This document shows, piece by piece, positions 42,154 to 50,801 of a stretch of 64,000 nucleotides of DNA. Origin of the DNA: Umezawaea sp036375055. Its GTDB lineage: Bacteria > Actinomycetota > Actinomycetes > Mycobacteriales > Pseudonocardiaceae. The DNA lies in assembly GCF_036375055.1 (NCBI RefSeq), contig NZ_DASUSQ010000046.1:339425-403424 (forward strand). The letters run 5' to 3'. Position 1 is the first letter of the stretch; the number at the start of each line of letters is the position of its first letter. Below the pieces are notes generated by a model. That model worked only from the letters and a program-made list of their open reading frames with translations, had not been told where the DNA came from and ran no database searches. A program made the position numbers and the translations under genes.

Positions 42154-44175
42154 TCAGCCGACGGTGGGACGCCCGCGCCCGCGACTGGGGCCGTCCGACC
42201 ACTCAATGGGTCGCAGCGGAAAACGGGAGGCCAGGTGCTCCTGGAGGATGAGGTGCCGGAACTGGAGGACCGCGCCAGACTGGCGGAACACGCCGCGTCG
42301 GTGCGCGTCCTCCAGGAACGGCACCAGCCGCCACGGTAGGCGGTCCTGCGCCGCCAGCACGAGCCGTGCTGCGGCGTAGTACGGCCATACCGAGAACTGC
42401 ACGGCCACCAGCAGGCCCAGCACGCACCCGGCCGCCAGCGCGAACTCGATTTCGCGCAGCGCCGTCACCGCCGGAGTCGCGACCGTCGACGCTACGGCCC
42501 ACGTGCCCAGGAACTCCACCCTGGCCCGCCGCACGGCCGCTCTGGGGTCGGGTTCGCGCAAGAAGTCCGAGTCGCGCTCGCCGTCGATGCCGTTGTAGGA
42601 GCGGAACGAGTCCTGATCGTCATCGAAGAAGGAGCGGGTGTTGACCGGGGCGTGCGTCAGCCACAGCTTGAACACCGTCAACGCCGCGAACGACGCGACC
42701 AGCCCGACACCGATCGCGATATCGGCGCTGAACCACGCCTCGGGCAGGACGAACTTCGCGAACATCGCGACCGTCCCGCCGTACATCAGCACGAACGCCG
42801 CCATGAACGGGGCAATGGTCAATGACCCGACGACGTTGCGCAGCACCTTGGGCACGACGGCCACGCTCGCCGCGGCGAGCATCGTTCCCGCCGCGGCGCC
42901 GGTACCACGACCACCCCACCACGACAGTGCGGCCATCAAACCGATCACGAGCCCGATGCGCGACGGGCGGACGGTCGCGTGCAGATCCAGACAACGCAAG
43001 TGCGGACCCGCCCTGAGCACCCGCAGGTGTCCCGCGAGATGTCCGAGCCACGTCGCGGCCCGTGCCGGGTCGTAACGGCGGTCGCCCATCGCGTGCTCGC
43101 CGTAGACAGCGGGCAGGTAGCCGTCCAGCAACTGCTGCCGCAACGCAGCCTCGTCGGGCTGTGCGGCCAGCGTCGCCGGGTCGGAACGCGTGGTGCTGTA
43201 CTGAGTACGGGCCAGCCACGCCATCAACGGCGAGGACAAGACCGCCGCCAGCGGGCCGTCCGCTCGCAGGCCGTCCACGACAGGGTCCCAACGCCTGTCG
43301 CCGGGAGGGCGTCCGGCGGTGAGGTAGCGGACCAGGGCGTCGACCGTGACCGGCTGGATCTCCACGACCGGCGTGTCGGCCACGATGACCCCAGCGTCCG
43401 CGACGGCCCGCTCGTACACGTCCGAACGGCACGACACCACGAACCCAGGCAACTCCACGACAGCCTTGTTCAACTCCCGCACGACATCCGGCCCCATGCC
43501 GTCCGGCATCTCGTCCAAGCCGTCGAGCACCGGCAGCACCCGCCCGCTCTCCACCAACCGCGCACACAGTGCCTCGTGCTCGTCCTGGTGGCCGGGTAGA
43601 GGTGGATAGAGAGTGGCCATGCGCCGCGCGCACCACTCGGCCAGCGACAAGTTCGGGTCGGGCACCCATCGCGACACGTCCAGCGGCACGGGCACCGGTC
43701 CCTCGCCGTCGAGCAGGCGCACGACCATCAGGAGCATCGCCACGCTCTTGCCCGCCCCTGCTTCTCCCAGCACGACGAGCCGCGGCGCGGCCCGCAACAC
43801 GTCCGGCAGCTCCCACACCTCACCTTCCAGGGCGCCGGGCTCGGCGACGTCGCGCCGCGTACTCGCCCAGCGGACTTCCAGCGCGTGCGGCCCCAACTCC
43901 CGGACACCGACTTCGCGCCGAACTCGGCGCCCCACCTCGGCCGCCAGGTGCTCGACGACCATGTCTGGCGACACACCGCCCGATCGGCGAGCGAGGAACA
44001 CCCCGTGCACGGTGACCAGCAGGCCGATCAGCCCGACCAACAGCCCGCCCACGCTCGCCGCCTTGTCCAGGCGGTCCGCGAGTTCGCCCGACTGCGCGTA
44101 CACCCAGGCGGCGCAGCCAACCGCTAGCGCGACCGACCCGCCGCCGACCGCAACCGATGCCCGCATCCTCTTCAC
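42154..44175 (-). CDS. Membrane-anchored NACHT NTPase
   Basis: A 673-residue STAND-class protein. Two N-terminal membrane helices (VALAVGCAAWVYA and VGGLLVGLIGLLVTVHGVFL) are followed by the P-loop RLVVLGEAGAGKSVAMLLMV (about residue 140) and the Walker B/NACHT motif VLPVLDGLDEMPDGMGPDVV with the extra acidic residues. Sensor-like VVSCRSDVYERAV follows, and then at least five C-terminal helices (about 395-600). NACHT proteins are signal-transducing switches; many bacterial ones protect against phage (bNACHT), others have unknown roles. The C-terminus ends in FRHLILQEHLASRFP, as in many actinobacterial NACHT proteins ('FRHxxLQxHLA'). No nuclease or other effector domain is visible. Confidence 0.87.
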   Translation of the reverse strand: MKRMRASVAVGGGSVALAVGCAAWVYAQSGELADRLDKAASVGGLLVGLIGLLVTVHGVFLARRSGGVSPDMVVEHLAAEVGRRVRREVGVRELGPHALEVRWASTRRDVAEPGALEGEVWELPDVLRAAPRLVVLGEAGAGKSVAMLLMVVRLLDGEGPVPVPLDVSRWVPDPNLSLAEWCARRMATLYPPLPGHQDEHEALCARLVESGRVLPVLDGLDEMPDGMGPDVVRELNKAVVELPGFVVSCRSDVYERAVADAGVIVADTPVVEIQPVTVDALVRYLTAGRPPGDRRWDPVVDGLRADGPLAAVLSSPLMAWLARTQYSTTRSDPATLAAQPDEAALRQQLLDGYLPAVYGEHAMGDRRYDPARAATWLGHLAGHLRVLRAGPHLRCLDLHATVRPSRIGLVIGLMAALSWWGGRGTGAAAGTMLAAASVAVVPKVLRNVVGSLTIAPFMAAFVLMYGGTVAMFAKFVLPEAWFSADIAIGVGLVASFAALTVFKLWLTHAPVNTRSFFDDDQDSFRSYNGIDGERDSDFLREPDPRAAVRRARVEFLGTWAVASTVATPAVTALREIEFALAAGCVLGLLVAVQFSVWPYYAAARLVLAAQDRLPWRLVPFLEDAHRRGVFRQSGAVLQFRHLILQEHLASRFPLRPIEWSDGPSRGRGRPTVG

Positions 44176-44438
44176 CGCACGATCATCCCCGGTTCCGCGG
44201 CGATGGTTTGCCGTTGATCTTCGTTGTTCTGCACCAACCGTTCAAGTGCGCAGAGCCCGCCAGCAACCACAGGCGATTCGTTCACGCCTCACCACCGTGT
44301 CCATACCGTCGAACGCAGCCCATCACCCAATCGGCGTACACCACCGAATCCGCGAAGCAGGCCCGGACAACCGGGCTGCGATTCGTCCGGACCGACGTCG
44401 CGGACCTGACCGTTCCGCGCAGAGGTGGCGGAGTCCGG

Positions 44439-44866
44439 GTGTACCTGGCGGGGCGATGGCGGAGTCCAGGACCAGTGGGCGAGGGTTGGTGCGAGCGGGC
44501 CGTGCTCTACCGGGAAGGTGCCTCGGTGCGGAACCTGGACCTCGTGCCCGGCGGCGCCGGGCCGGCGACCCACGAGCTGTTCGACATCGCGTTCACCGAC
44601 GAGGAGGACGAGCAGCGCCTGCCGTTGACCAAGGCGTGGCGGATCCCGTTCGAGTCCTGCCTGCCCGTGCGCGAGTTCCCCTCCTACAAGGGCCAACGGC
44701 GCTGCTCCGGCCACTGGTGGACCACCACGACGGGCACCCTGGTCGCGTACGAGTCCCGGGTCGAGCGTGACACGCTGATCCTGCTCGACTTCGACGCCGA
44801 CGTCATGGACATCGCCTCCCAGCCGTTCTGGCTGTTCTGGACCACGGCCGAAGACAAGCCCCGTAG
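44439..44866 (+). pseudogene. Truncated TnsA-like transposase endonuclease
   Basis: The frame from the GTG at 44439 reads YLAGRWRSPGPVGEGW and then the strongly family-like core FESCLPVREFPSYKGQRRCS, GHWWTTTTGTLVAYESRVER, DTLILLDFDADVMDIASQPF. This matches the N-terminal half of actinobacterial TnsA-like heteromeric transposase endonucleases. It ends at DKPR where the convergent secreted-protein gene begins. The part that should carry the second catalytic Asp and the QxK residues is gone, and no TnsB or TnsC gene follows. It is a remnant of a Tn7-like element. Confidence 0.75.
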
Positions 44867-44867
44867 G

Positions 44868-45884
44868 TCAGTACGGCAGTACGTAGGCGTGGCTCATGTC
44901 GGAGTCGTGCGTGGTCGTCGAGCCCTGGGAGTCGGTGAGGTCAGCAGTGCCGTGGATTCCGGCGGTCTGGCCGCTCAGCCACTCGGCCTTGACGTAGGCG
45001 TTGAACCGGGGGATGCAGCCCGGCGCCGTGCTCACGGTGAAGTCCGATTTGTTGAGCGGCACGTACTTGTGGTGCATCCAGTACGGCACGTCGTGCGTGA
45101 CCTGGATGCTGCTGTCGGCCTTGCAGAGTGCGCCGTCCGACTTCCACTGGTTGACGAAGAGCGTGAACTTCACCTGCGCAGACCCGTACGTGTCACACGG
45201 GGCGTCCGGATGGCAGACCTTCAGGTTGACGTCGCCGACGACGTTGAGGCCCTGCACTGCCGAGGGGAGGTCGAAGTGGTCGAGGGCGGGCAGCCGCAGT
45301 GTGCCGCCGTTGAGGGCGTGCGTCCCCGCGCTCACGCTGGACTGCGCCGGTTGCCCGTCGGCGGCGTTGACGACCGAGGTGTCGGCGAACGTGAGGTACC
45401 CGCTGACCAGCCGGTAGGTGGCGGCGCTGTCCCGGCTGAGCGAGTTGCCCCGCACGTTCGCGGTGCAGGTGACCCTGCCTGCGACGCCGGGGTGGACGAG
45501 GAACCGGGTGTAGAGCGTCACGTCCCGCAACGGGGAGCCCGAATCGATGTCGTAGACGTTCTGCCCGATCACCATGTTCTTGCTCCAGCCGCCCGGTCCC
45601 TGGCAGACGACCTCGTTGTCGAAGAGGCTGCGGATGGTGGCGTCGTTGACCCGCATCTTCGACACCACGTATGCGGTCTGCGTGGCGGTCATGTCCAGCG
45701 AGATGGTGCCTACGGGAGTGACGCTGTGCACGACAGGCCGGACCTGCTTGGGCACCGAGATCGTTTGCGGGGTGAAGGTAGCGAACGTCTCCGCCTGCGC
45801 GGGCGTGGCGGCAAGCATGCCCGCGGTCAGAGCGAGTACCGCCGTCGCGGCCAGGGAGCGGACGTTCAAGTCGGACCTCCTCAT
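44868..45884 (-). CDS. Secreted protein of unknown function
   Basis: A 338-residue exported protein. A signal peptide (NVRSLAATAVLALTAGMLAA, then ATPAQA) ends near residue 31. The mature part is rich in beta-strand-like, Thr/Val-alternating sequence with about six Cys (VVCQGPGG, RVTCTANV, KVCHPDAPCDTYG, GALCKADS, APGCIPRF) that may form disulfides. No enzyme motif is seen and I do not recognise the family. The start MRRSDLNV at 45884 has GGAGG just upstream. The promoter region contains a perfect 26-bp palindrome (45899-45924), so expression is probably under tight control. It converges on the TnsA remnant. Confidence 0.75.
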   Translation of the reverse strand: MRRSDLNVRSLAATAVLALTAGMLAATPAQAETFATFTPQTISVPKQVRPVVHSVTPVGTISLDMTATQTAYVVSKMRVNDATIRSLFDNEVVCQGPGGWSKNMVIGQNVYDIDSGSPLRDVTLYTRFLVHPGVAGRVTCTANVRGNSLSRDSAATYRLVSGYLTFADTSVVNAADGQPAQSSVSAGTHALNGGTLRLPALDHFDLPSAVQGLNVVGDVNLKVCHPDAPCDTYGSAQVKFTLFVNQWKSDGALCKADSSIQVTHDVPYWMHHKYVPLNKSDFTVSTAPGCIPRFNAYVKAEWLSGQTAGIHGTADLTDSQGSTTTHDSDMSHAYVLPY

Positions 45885-45898
45885 CGGCGCTGGCCACT

Positions 45899-45924
45899 GT
45901 GATTACGGTCTGGACCGTAATCAC
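45899..45924. promoter_or_regulatory. Perfect 26-bp operator-like palindrome
   Basis: GTGATTACGGTC-TG-GACCGTAATCAC, 12-bp perfect arms with a 2-base spacer, 14 bases upstream of the secreted-protein start on the minus strand. Its length and symmetry fit a TetR- or MarR-type operator. No regulator gene lies next to it, and no second copy was noticed in the window. Confidence 0.7.
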
Positions 45925-46310
45925 GGTAGCCGCGGTACTCCCGTCGTCGAATCCGCCAACCAGGTCCGAACAACTCGATCGATCGCAGTCAGGACCTACG
46001 GGGCGGACTGCTGGTCACCGGACTGGGCATCCGCCGTCTTCGAGCGGAACGGACAGGACCACAGGTCAATCGCGTTTCGGCCCGCAAGGTTCGCGTGTGC
46101 GCCGTTCCAGGGGCCCGAAAGGAAGGTGATGGCGATGCCGTTCTGGTTCTCGCCGCCCCGCAACCCCGACGATGCTGGTGTTCCCTCCGGGGGGGTGGCG
46201 CGCTCCCGCGCAGGTCGCGCTGGAGATGGGCAAGGTGCTGCTCGGTCAGCTGATCGCCTCGGCGTCGCGGTGTTGGCGGGAGTGACCTGTCTGCGCCGTT
46301 GGCGGAACAG

Positions 46311-46335
46311 GGCCCGCCCGCGACGTGGGCGGGCC
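46311..46335. terminator. 9-bp GC hairpin
   Basis: GGCCCGCCC-GCGACGT-GGGCGGGCC. It follows the possible small frameshifted ORF at 46136 and precedes the IS3-type remnant. Confidence 0.55.
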
Positions 46336-46446
46336 CCTCGTCGAGGTGGCGCGCGCAGCGGCGGTGACGATGTGGGAGCCACCTGGCGAGTGACGGGACC
46401 CCGATAGTTGGGCCGGGTGATGCGGCCCCCTGTTGCTGAGCCGCCG

Positions 46447-46625
46447 TCATGGGAGTTGGGGGCTGCACTGGACCTCGTGCCAGAGCGCCTCATACTCGCT
46501 GGGGCTGATCTGGCCCAGGTAGCTGTGGCGCCGGTGGAGGTTGTAGAAGTTGTCGATGTAGTCGGCCATGGCCACGGTCAACTCCAGGGTCAAGGTGCAC
46601 ACGATCGTGTGACTCGCAATCTCCA
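46447..46625 (-). pseudogene. C-terminal remnant of an IS3-family transposase
   Basis: The minus-strand frame ends with LELTVAMADYIDNFYNLHRR and HSYLGQISPSEYEALW, the typical end of IS3-family OrfB (integrase core: IxxYNxxRxHSxLGxxSPxxYE). The DDE residues upstream are missing: the sequence before 46625 does not match a transposase. It is a deletion remnant with no function. Confidence 0.8.
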
Positions 46626-47004
46626 GGCCTGGCCAGCGACGCCGCAGCCCCGCCGCGTCCGCAGAGCCGCTCAACGGCCCCAGGGCAACCAACACGAGCG
46701 GGAAGACGTTGCGCGGGAACCGCAGCCCGGAGTCCTTGGCGCGCGTGAACTCGTCGGTGCTGATCCCGATGGCCTGCTCGGCGCAGACCCCGCGCGGTAC
46801 CCGTCGCGGATGCGGACATCCCAGTAGCTCCCGCGCGGCCTTCTTGAGCGGGGTGATCTTGTAGTCATCAGTGCTTATCCGCACCTCGACTGGCCGGGCG
46901 CGTTGGGGTGCTGCACCGTTGTCGCGGCTGCACGCCTCGGCCGAGTGCGCCGAGCGCAGCGACTCGGCCACGTGGCGCGCTGTTGACGTTGGCACACTGA
47001 TCAC
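46626..47004. other. Unassigned stretch between the IS remnant and the peptidase gene
   Basis: About 380 bases. A minus-strand frame is open (ISTDDYKITPLKKAARELLG, ISTDEFTRAKDSGLRFPRNV) and joins in frame to the transposase tail, but I do not recognise it and no start codon with a ribosome-binding site is clear. It may be a fragment of a gene into which the IS inserted. Confidence 0.35.
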
Positions 47005-48912
47005 ATGACAGGTTTGACCGCTGAACTCGTGGTCGAGGGTCGCGTCCCGCAGACACCGGCTCTCGCTCCGAACGGGCATCTGCTCTGCTACGTTCTCGCC
47101 CCCATCAGCCGAATCGGTGACCACCTCGACACCGCGCTCTGGCTGGCCGACATCGACGGCGACGGTGTGTGGAGTCGGGTGACCGCCGACACCGCGACGG
47201 AGTCCCTGCCCCGCTGGTCCGCGGACTCGGGCACGTTGTACTTCCTGTCCGACCGCGCCGAGCGTGGCGCTCCGCAGCTGCACCGGCTCACCCCCGCCGA
47301 CGACGTGGTGACCGCGGTGACCCACTGGCGCGCCGGCATCATCGACCACCGGCCGCTCGCCGATCCCAACCTGATCGCGCTGCTCGCCGAGGACGAGCCC
47401 ACCGAGCAGGACGTGCGCCGCGCCCAGGACCGTGACGACGCCATTGTCGTCGGTGAGCGCGAACCGCGTGCTCGGCTGCGCCTGCTTGACCTGCGCACCG
47501 GCCAGGTCACCACCCCGGATGTGTTCGGCGACAGGCACGTCGTGGAACTGCGGCAACGACCCGACGGTGGCCCGCTCGCCGTGCTCACCCAGGCCAGCGC
47601 CGACAAGGACTACGGCCCCCGCACCGGCCGGCTGCACCTGTTCGACCCCGCCACGGGGACCGCGGAAGACCTCGGACCGGTCGAGGTCGACGCACAATCC
47701 CTGGCTTGGTGGCCGGCTGAAGACGGTTGGCACCTCGGTTACCTCGCCCTCACCCCACCGGTCCTCCACGCAGGCACCGCCGTGTTCGACCTGGCTATGA
47801 GCAGCCGCGTCCGCCGCAACCGCACCGCCGACCTGCCGATGTGCCCCACCGAACTGCGCCAGACCGACGCCGCCCCGCTGGTGGTCTTCGCCAACGGCCT
47901 GAACACGACCCTGGCCCGGCTCGACCCCGACGGTCCCACGCCGCTGTCGCAGCACCCCGGCCACCTCGACGCCCTCACCACCACCCCAGCGGGCAAGACG
48001 ATCGCGGCACTGACCGGCACCCGTCACGAACCCACGAACGTTTGTGTCGGGCCACCGACCGGGCCGCTGCGGAAGATCACGGACACCCGCCCCGAACTGG
48101 ACGGCATCGCACTCGGTACCCAGCGACCGCTGGCCTATCGAGCCGCCGACGGCCTCGATCTGGACGGTCTGCTCGTACTGCCGGCCGGGAAGTCCGCCTC
48201 GGACGGCCCGTTCCCACTCGTCACGATCGTGCACGGGGGCCCCGACGACCGGTACGCCGATCGCCTCCAGTTGTTCTCGTTCCACGGCGCACAGGCACAG
48301 TGGCTGGCCACCGCCGGGTACGCGGTGTTCCTGCCCAACCCGCGCGGCGGCCAGGGCCACGGCCACGCGTTCGCGGCCAGCGTCGCGGGCAGGGTCGGCC
48401 GGGAGGAGTGGTCCGACATCCTGACCGGCATCGACCTGCTCATCGCCGAGGGCATCGCCGACCCCGACCGACTGGGCATCGCCGGCGGCAGCCACGGCGG
48501 CTTCATGGCCGCCTGGGCGATCGGGCAGACGAACCGGTTTCGCGCCGCGCTGGTCAACGCGGGTATCACCGACTGGGGAATGCTCGCCGCGACCGGGGAG
48601 CACGGCCAGCTCGAGGGCGCACTCAGCGGCAGCATCGGGTGGGAGGGGATCGGCCCACACCCGCACGACGCGGTCAGCCCGATCTCCTTCGCCAGCCGCG
48701 TCCGCACGCCGGTGCTCATCCTGCACGGCGCCGAGGACACCAACGTCCCCCTCGGCCAAGCCGTGTACTTCCACCGGGCCCTGCGCCATTTCGGCGCCGA
48801 GCACGAATTCGTCATCTACCCCAGGGAGGGCCACTCGATCCGGGAACGCAACCACCAACTCGACGTCCTGCGTCGCACCCGCGCCTGGTTCGACCGCTGG
48901 CTCCAGCCCTGA
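47005..48912 (+). CDS. S9-family prolyl-oligopeptidase-like serine peptidase
   Basis: A 635-residue cytoplasmic protein. The first 370 residues form a beta-propeller-like domain (PRWSADSGTLYFLSDR, then repeated DP/GT-type blades). The C-terminal alpha/beta-hydrolase domain has PLVTIVHGGPDDRYADRLQL, the nucleophile elbow LGIAGGSHGGFMAAW (GGSHGG, Ser about 497), the acid Asp in LHGAEDTNVPLGQ, and the His in YPREGHSIRERNH. This is an acylaminoacyl- or dipeptidyl-peptidase type enzyme that trims short peptides. The ATG at 47005 has no strong ribosome-binding site but matches family length. It is a stand-alone gene between two IS remnants. Confidence 0.9.
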   Translation: MTGLTAELVVEGRVPQTPALAPNGHLLCYVLAPISRIGDHLDTALWLADIDGDGVWSRVTADTATESLPRWSADSGTLYFLSDRAERGAPQLHRLTPADDVVTAVTHWRAGIIDHRPLADPNLIALLAEDEPTEQDVRRAQDRDDAIVVGEREPRARLRLLDLRTGQVTTPDVFGDRHVVELRQRPDGGPLAVLTQASADKDYGPRTGRLHLFDPATGTAEDLGPVEVDAQSLAWWPAEDGWHLGYLALTPPVLHAGTAVFDLAMSSRVRRNRTADLPMCPTELRQTDAAPLVVFANGLNTTLARLDPDGPTPLSQHPGHLDALTTTPAGKTIAALTGTRHEPTNVCVGPPTGPLRKITDTRPELDGIALGTQRPLAYRAADGLDLDGLLVLPAGKSASDGPFPLVTIVHGGPDDRYADRLQLFSFHGAQAQWLATAGYAVFLPNPRGGQGHGHAFAASVAGRVGREEWSDILTGIDLLIAEGIADPDRLGIAGGSHGGFMAAWAIGQTNRFRAALVNAGITDWGMLAATGEHGQLEGALSGSIGWEGIGPHPHDAVSPISFASRVRTPVLILHGAEDTNVPLGQAVYFHRALRHFGAEHEFVIYPREGHSIRERNHQLDVLRRTRAWFDRWLQP

Positions 48913-48995
48913 CCGGACGTGCCTGGTCCTGGCACCGTTGTTCCCACACTGACGACCGCAAGAAGCAAAGGCGATCTCGGCCAGACCGTGCTGCA

Positions 48996-49984
48996 AGTAC
49001 CCGTTTCCGAGCTTGAGCGGGTGGAGGGCCTGTGGTGCGCGGACGAGGGAACTCCTGGTAGATCGGACGGTGTCTATGCGCCGTTCCACCAGGAGTTCCG
49101 TTGTCGTGCCCGATGCCCGCGGGCTGTTCCACCGAGGGTGCCCCGTGCTGCCGCCTGGCCGCCTCCCACCAGCCCACCCCACGGACGGCTCGGTAGCCCA
49201 CCGACCTCACCGACGCCCAGTGGGGTGAACTGGATCCGCTGCTGCCCGATCCGGCGTGCCTGGCAGGCCGGGGCGGTCGGTGGGAGAAGCACTGCCGTCG
49301 GGTGATCGTGAACGCGATCCTCGACGTGGTCGACAACGGCATCAAGTGGCGCGCACTGCCCGCGGACTTCCCGCCCTGGCCCACGGTCTACGAGCGCTTC
49401 GCCCTGTGGGAGAAGGCCGGTGACAGCGTCTGCTCGACGCGTTGCGCGACCGCGTCCGCCTGGCGGAGGGCCGGGTGGCGGCTCCGTCGGCGGCGGCCAT
49501 GGACTCGCAGTCGGTGCGCGCCGCCGAGACAGTCGGCCATGCCACCCGCGGCTACGACGCGGGCAAGAAGGTCCCCGGCCGCAAACGTCACATCGTCGTG
49601 GACACCATGGGGCTGCTGTTGGCCGTGGTGGTCACCCCGGCCTCGACGCAGGAACGAGTCGCCGCGCAGCCTGCTGCGGCGGATGCGCGACACCGCCGGC
49701 AAGCGAACCTCGTTGGTGTGGGCCGACGGCGGCCACACCGGCCCCCTGATCCACCGGGCCCACAAGACACTTCGTCTGGTGGTGGAGATCGTCCACCGTC
49801 CCGATCCGCCGTACTTCACCGTGCTGCCCAGAAGATCGGTGGTGGAACGAACCCTGGCCTGGATCACCGGCCACCGCCGCTGCGTCCGCGACTACGAACG
49901 ACTACGACACAACCACGAGGCCATGATCCGCATCACCGTCCGCCGACTCAATCAACGGACGTAGCTCGGAAACGGACACCTACA
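48996..49984 (+). mobile_element. Degenerate IS5-family insertion sequence
   Basis: The element of about 1 kb is bounded by inverted repeats sharing CCGTTTCCGAGCT: plus strand at 49001-49013, complement at 49963-49975. The outer bases are only partly matched, so the exact ends are approximate. It contains one transposase gene disabled by a nonsense change and two frameshifts. Near its left end is a separate 12-bp inverted repeat (49048-49059 and 49088-49099) with a 28-base loop that may mark a nested small insertion. I could not define a target duplication. Confidence 0.7.
49194..49964 (+). pseudogene. Broken IS5-family (DDE) transposase gene
   Basis: Reading with frame changes gives TDLTDAQWGELDPLLPDP, KWRALPADFPPWPTVYERF, AAMDSQSVRAAETVGHATRG with the first catalytic Asp, GKKVPGRKRHIVVDTMGLLL, WADGGHTGPL with the second Asp, and RRSVVERTLAWITGHRRC with the catalytic Glu. 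A TAG stands at 49194 where the family usually has the Tyr of 'RYPTDLTDAQW'. The frame changes near 49425 and returns near 49660. All catalytic residues persist, so decay is recent or partly due to base-calling errors. Confidence 0.82.
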
Positions 49985-50035
49985 CCCTGCCGCAACTCGA
50001 AGTGTTAAGCGTGGCCGTGAGTAGGCGCCAGCAAG

Positions 50036-50070
50036 GTGGAAGAACTACTCAACTTGCGTAGTTCTTCCAC
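50036..50070. terminator. 13-bp hairpin between the IS element and the response regulator
   Basis: GTGGAAGAACTAC and GTAGTTCTTCCAC with a 9-base loop, a moderately AT-rich stem unusual for this region. It lies 40 bases beyond the minus-strand response-regulator stop, so it can terminate that transcript; T-rich sequence follows on the plus side. Confidence 0.75.
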
Positions 50071-50109
50071 TTCTTTCCGGGACGGTCTCATTCGCTTGCG
50101 AGGTCGACG

Positions 50110-50772
50110 TCAGCGGGCTCGGACCAGCCCTTGTTGGTAGGCGATGACAACGAGTTGCGCGCGATCGCGTGCCCCGACCTTCGACATCGCCCGGTGGATG
50201 TGCGTGCGCACGGTCAAAGGGCTCACGAACAACCGCTCACCGATCTCCTGGTTCGACAGGCCGTGCGCGGCCAAAGCGGTCATCTCGCGCTCGCGGTCGG
50301 TCAGGGCCGCGAGCAACCCCTGGGGCACATCGCTGATGTCGCCGTTACCGGACAGGAAGCGGTCGATCAGCGCGCGGGTGGCGGCGGGCGAGAGCAGCGC
50401 TTCCCCGGCCACGACGGTTCGAACCCCGTCCAGCAGACCCTCTGGCGTGACGTCCTTGCCGAGGAATCCGCTCGCCCCGGCCTTGAGCGCACGGGCCACG
50501 TGTTCGTCGGTTTCGAAGGTGGTCAGAATCAGCACGCGGGTACCCACGAGGTCATTGGCGGAGCAAATCTGCTGTGTCGCGGCCAAGCCGTCGCGGAGCG
50601 GCATCCGGATGTCCATCAGGACCACGTCAGGACGGTGGCGCCGGGCGAGATCGATCGCCTCCTCGCCGTTCGAAGCCTCGGCGACGACCGTCATGTCGTC
50701 GCAGGAGTCGATCAGCATGCGGAACGTCGAGCGGAGCAGCGCCTGGTCGTCGGCGAGGAGGATGCGGATCAT
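50110..50772 (-). CDS. NarL/LuxR-family response regulator without adjacent kinase
   Basis: A 220-residue regulator with receiver residues in LLADDQALLRSTFRMLIDSC, phospho-Asp in DVVLMDIRMPL, Lys in GASGFLGKDVTPEGLL, and the LuxR helix-turn-helix LTDREREMTALAAHGLSNQE, then IGERLFVSPLTVRTHIHRAM. It is a paralogue of the regulator at 33377. The start ATG at 50772 (MIRILLADDQ) is clear. It lies 29 bases after the DUF3159-like gene and is probably co-transcribed with it. No histidine kinase is next to it. The orphan kinase at 58582 is a possible partner, which is speculation. Confidence 0.9.
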   Translation of the reverse strand: MIRILLADDQALLRSTFRMLIDSCDDMTVVAEASNGEEAIDLARRHRPDVVLMDIRMPLRDGLAATQQICSANDLVGTRVLILTTFETDEHVARALKAGASGFLGKDVTPEGLLDGVRTVVAGEALLSPAATRALIDRFLSGNGDISDVPQGLLAALTDREREMTALAAHGLSNQEIGERLFVSPLTVRTHIHRAMSKVGARDRAQLVVIAYQQGLVRAR

Positions 50773-50801
50773 CGGAGCACCTGGTGTTCCCGCGTCGCAG
50801 T

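Larger units (their letters stand above)
45885..46446. other. Intergenic region with palindrome, possible frameshifted small ORF and hairpin
   Basis: About 560 bases. After the palindrome lies a plus-strand frame from 46136 (MPFWFSPPRNPDDAGVPS) that stays meaningful only if a frame change is allowed at a run of seven G near 46190, after which it reads WRAPAQVALEMGKVLLGQL and ISASRCWRE-like residues to a stop. A 9-bp hairpin (46311-46335) follows. This could be a small gene broken by one base; the evidence is weak. Confidence 0.35.
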
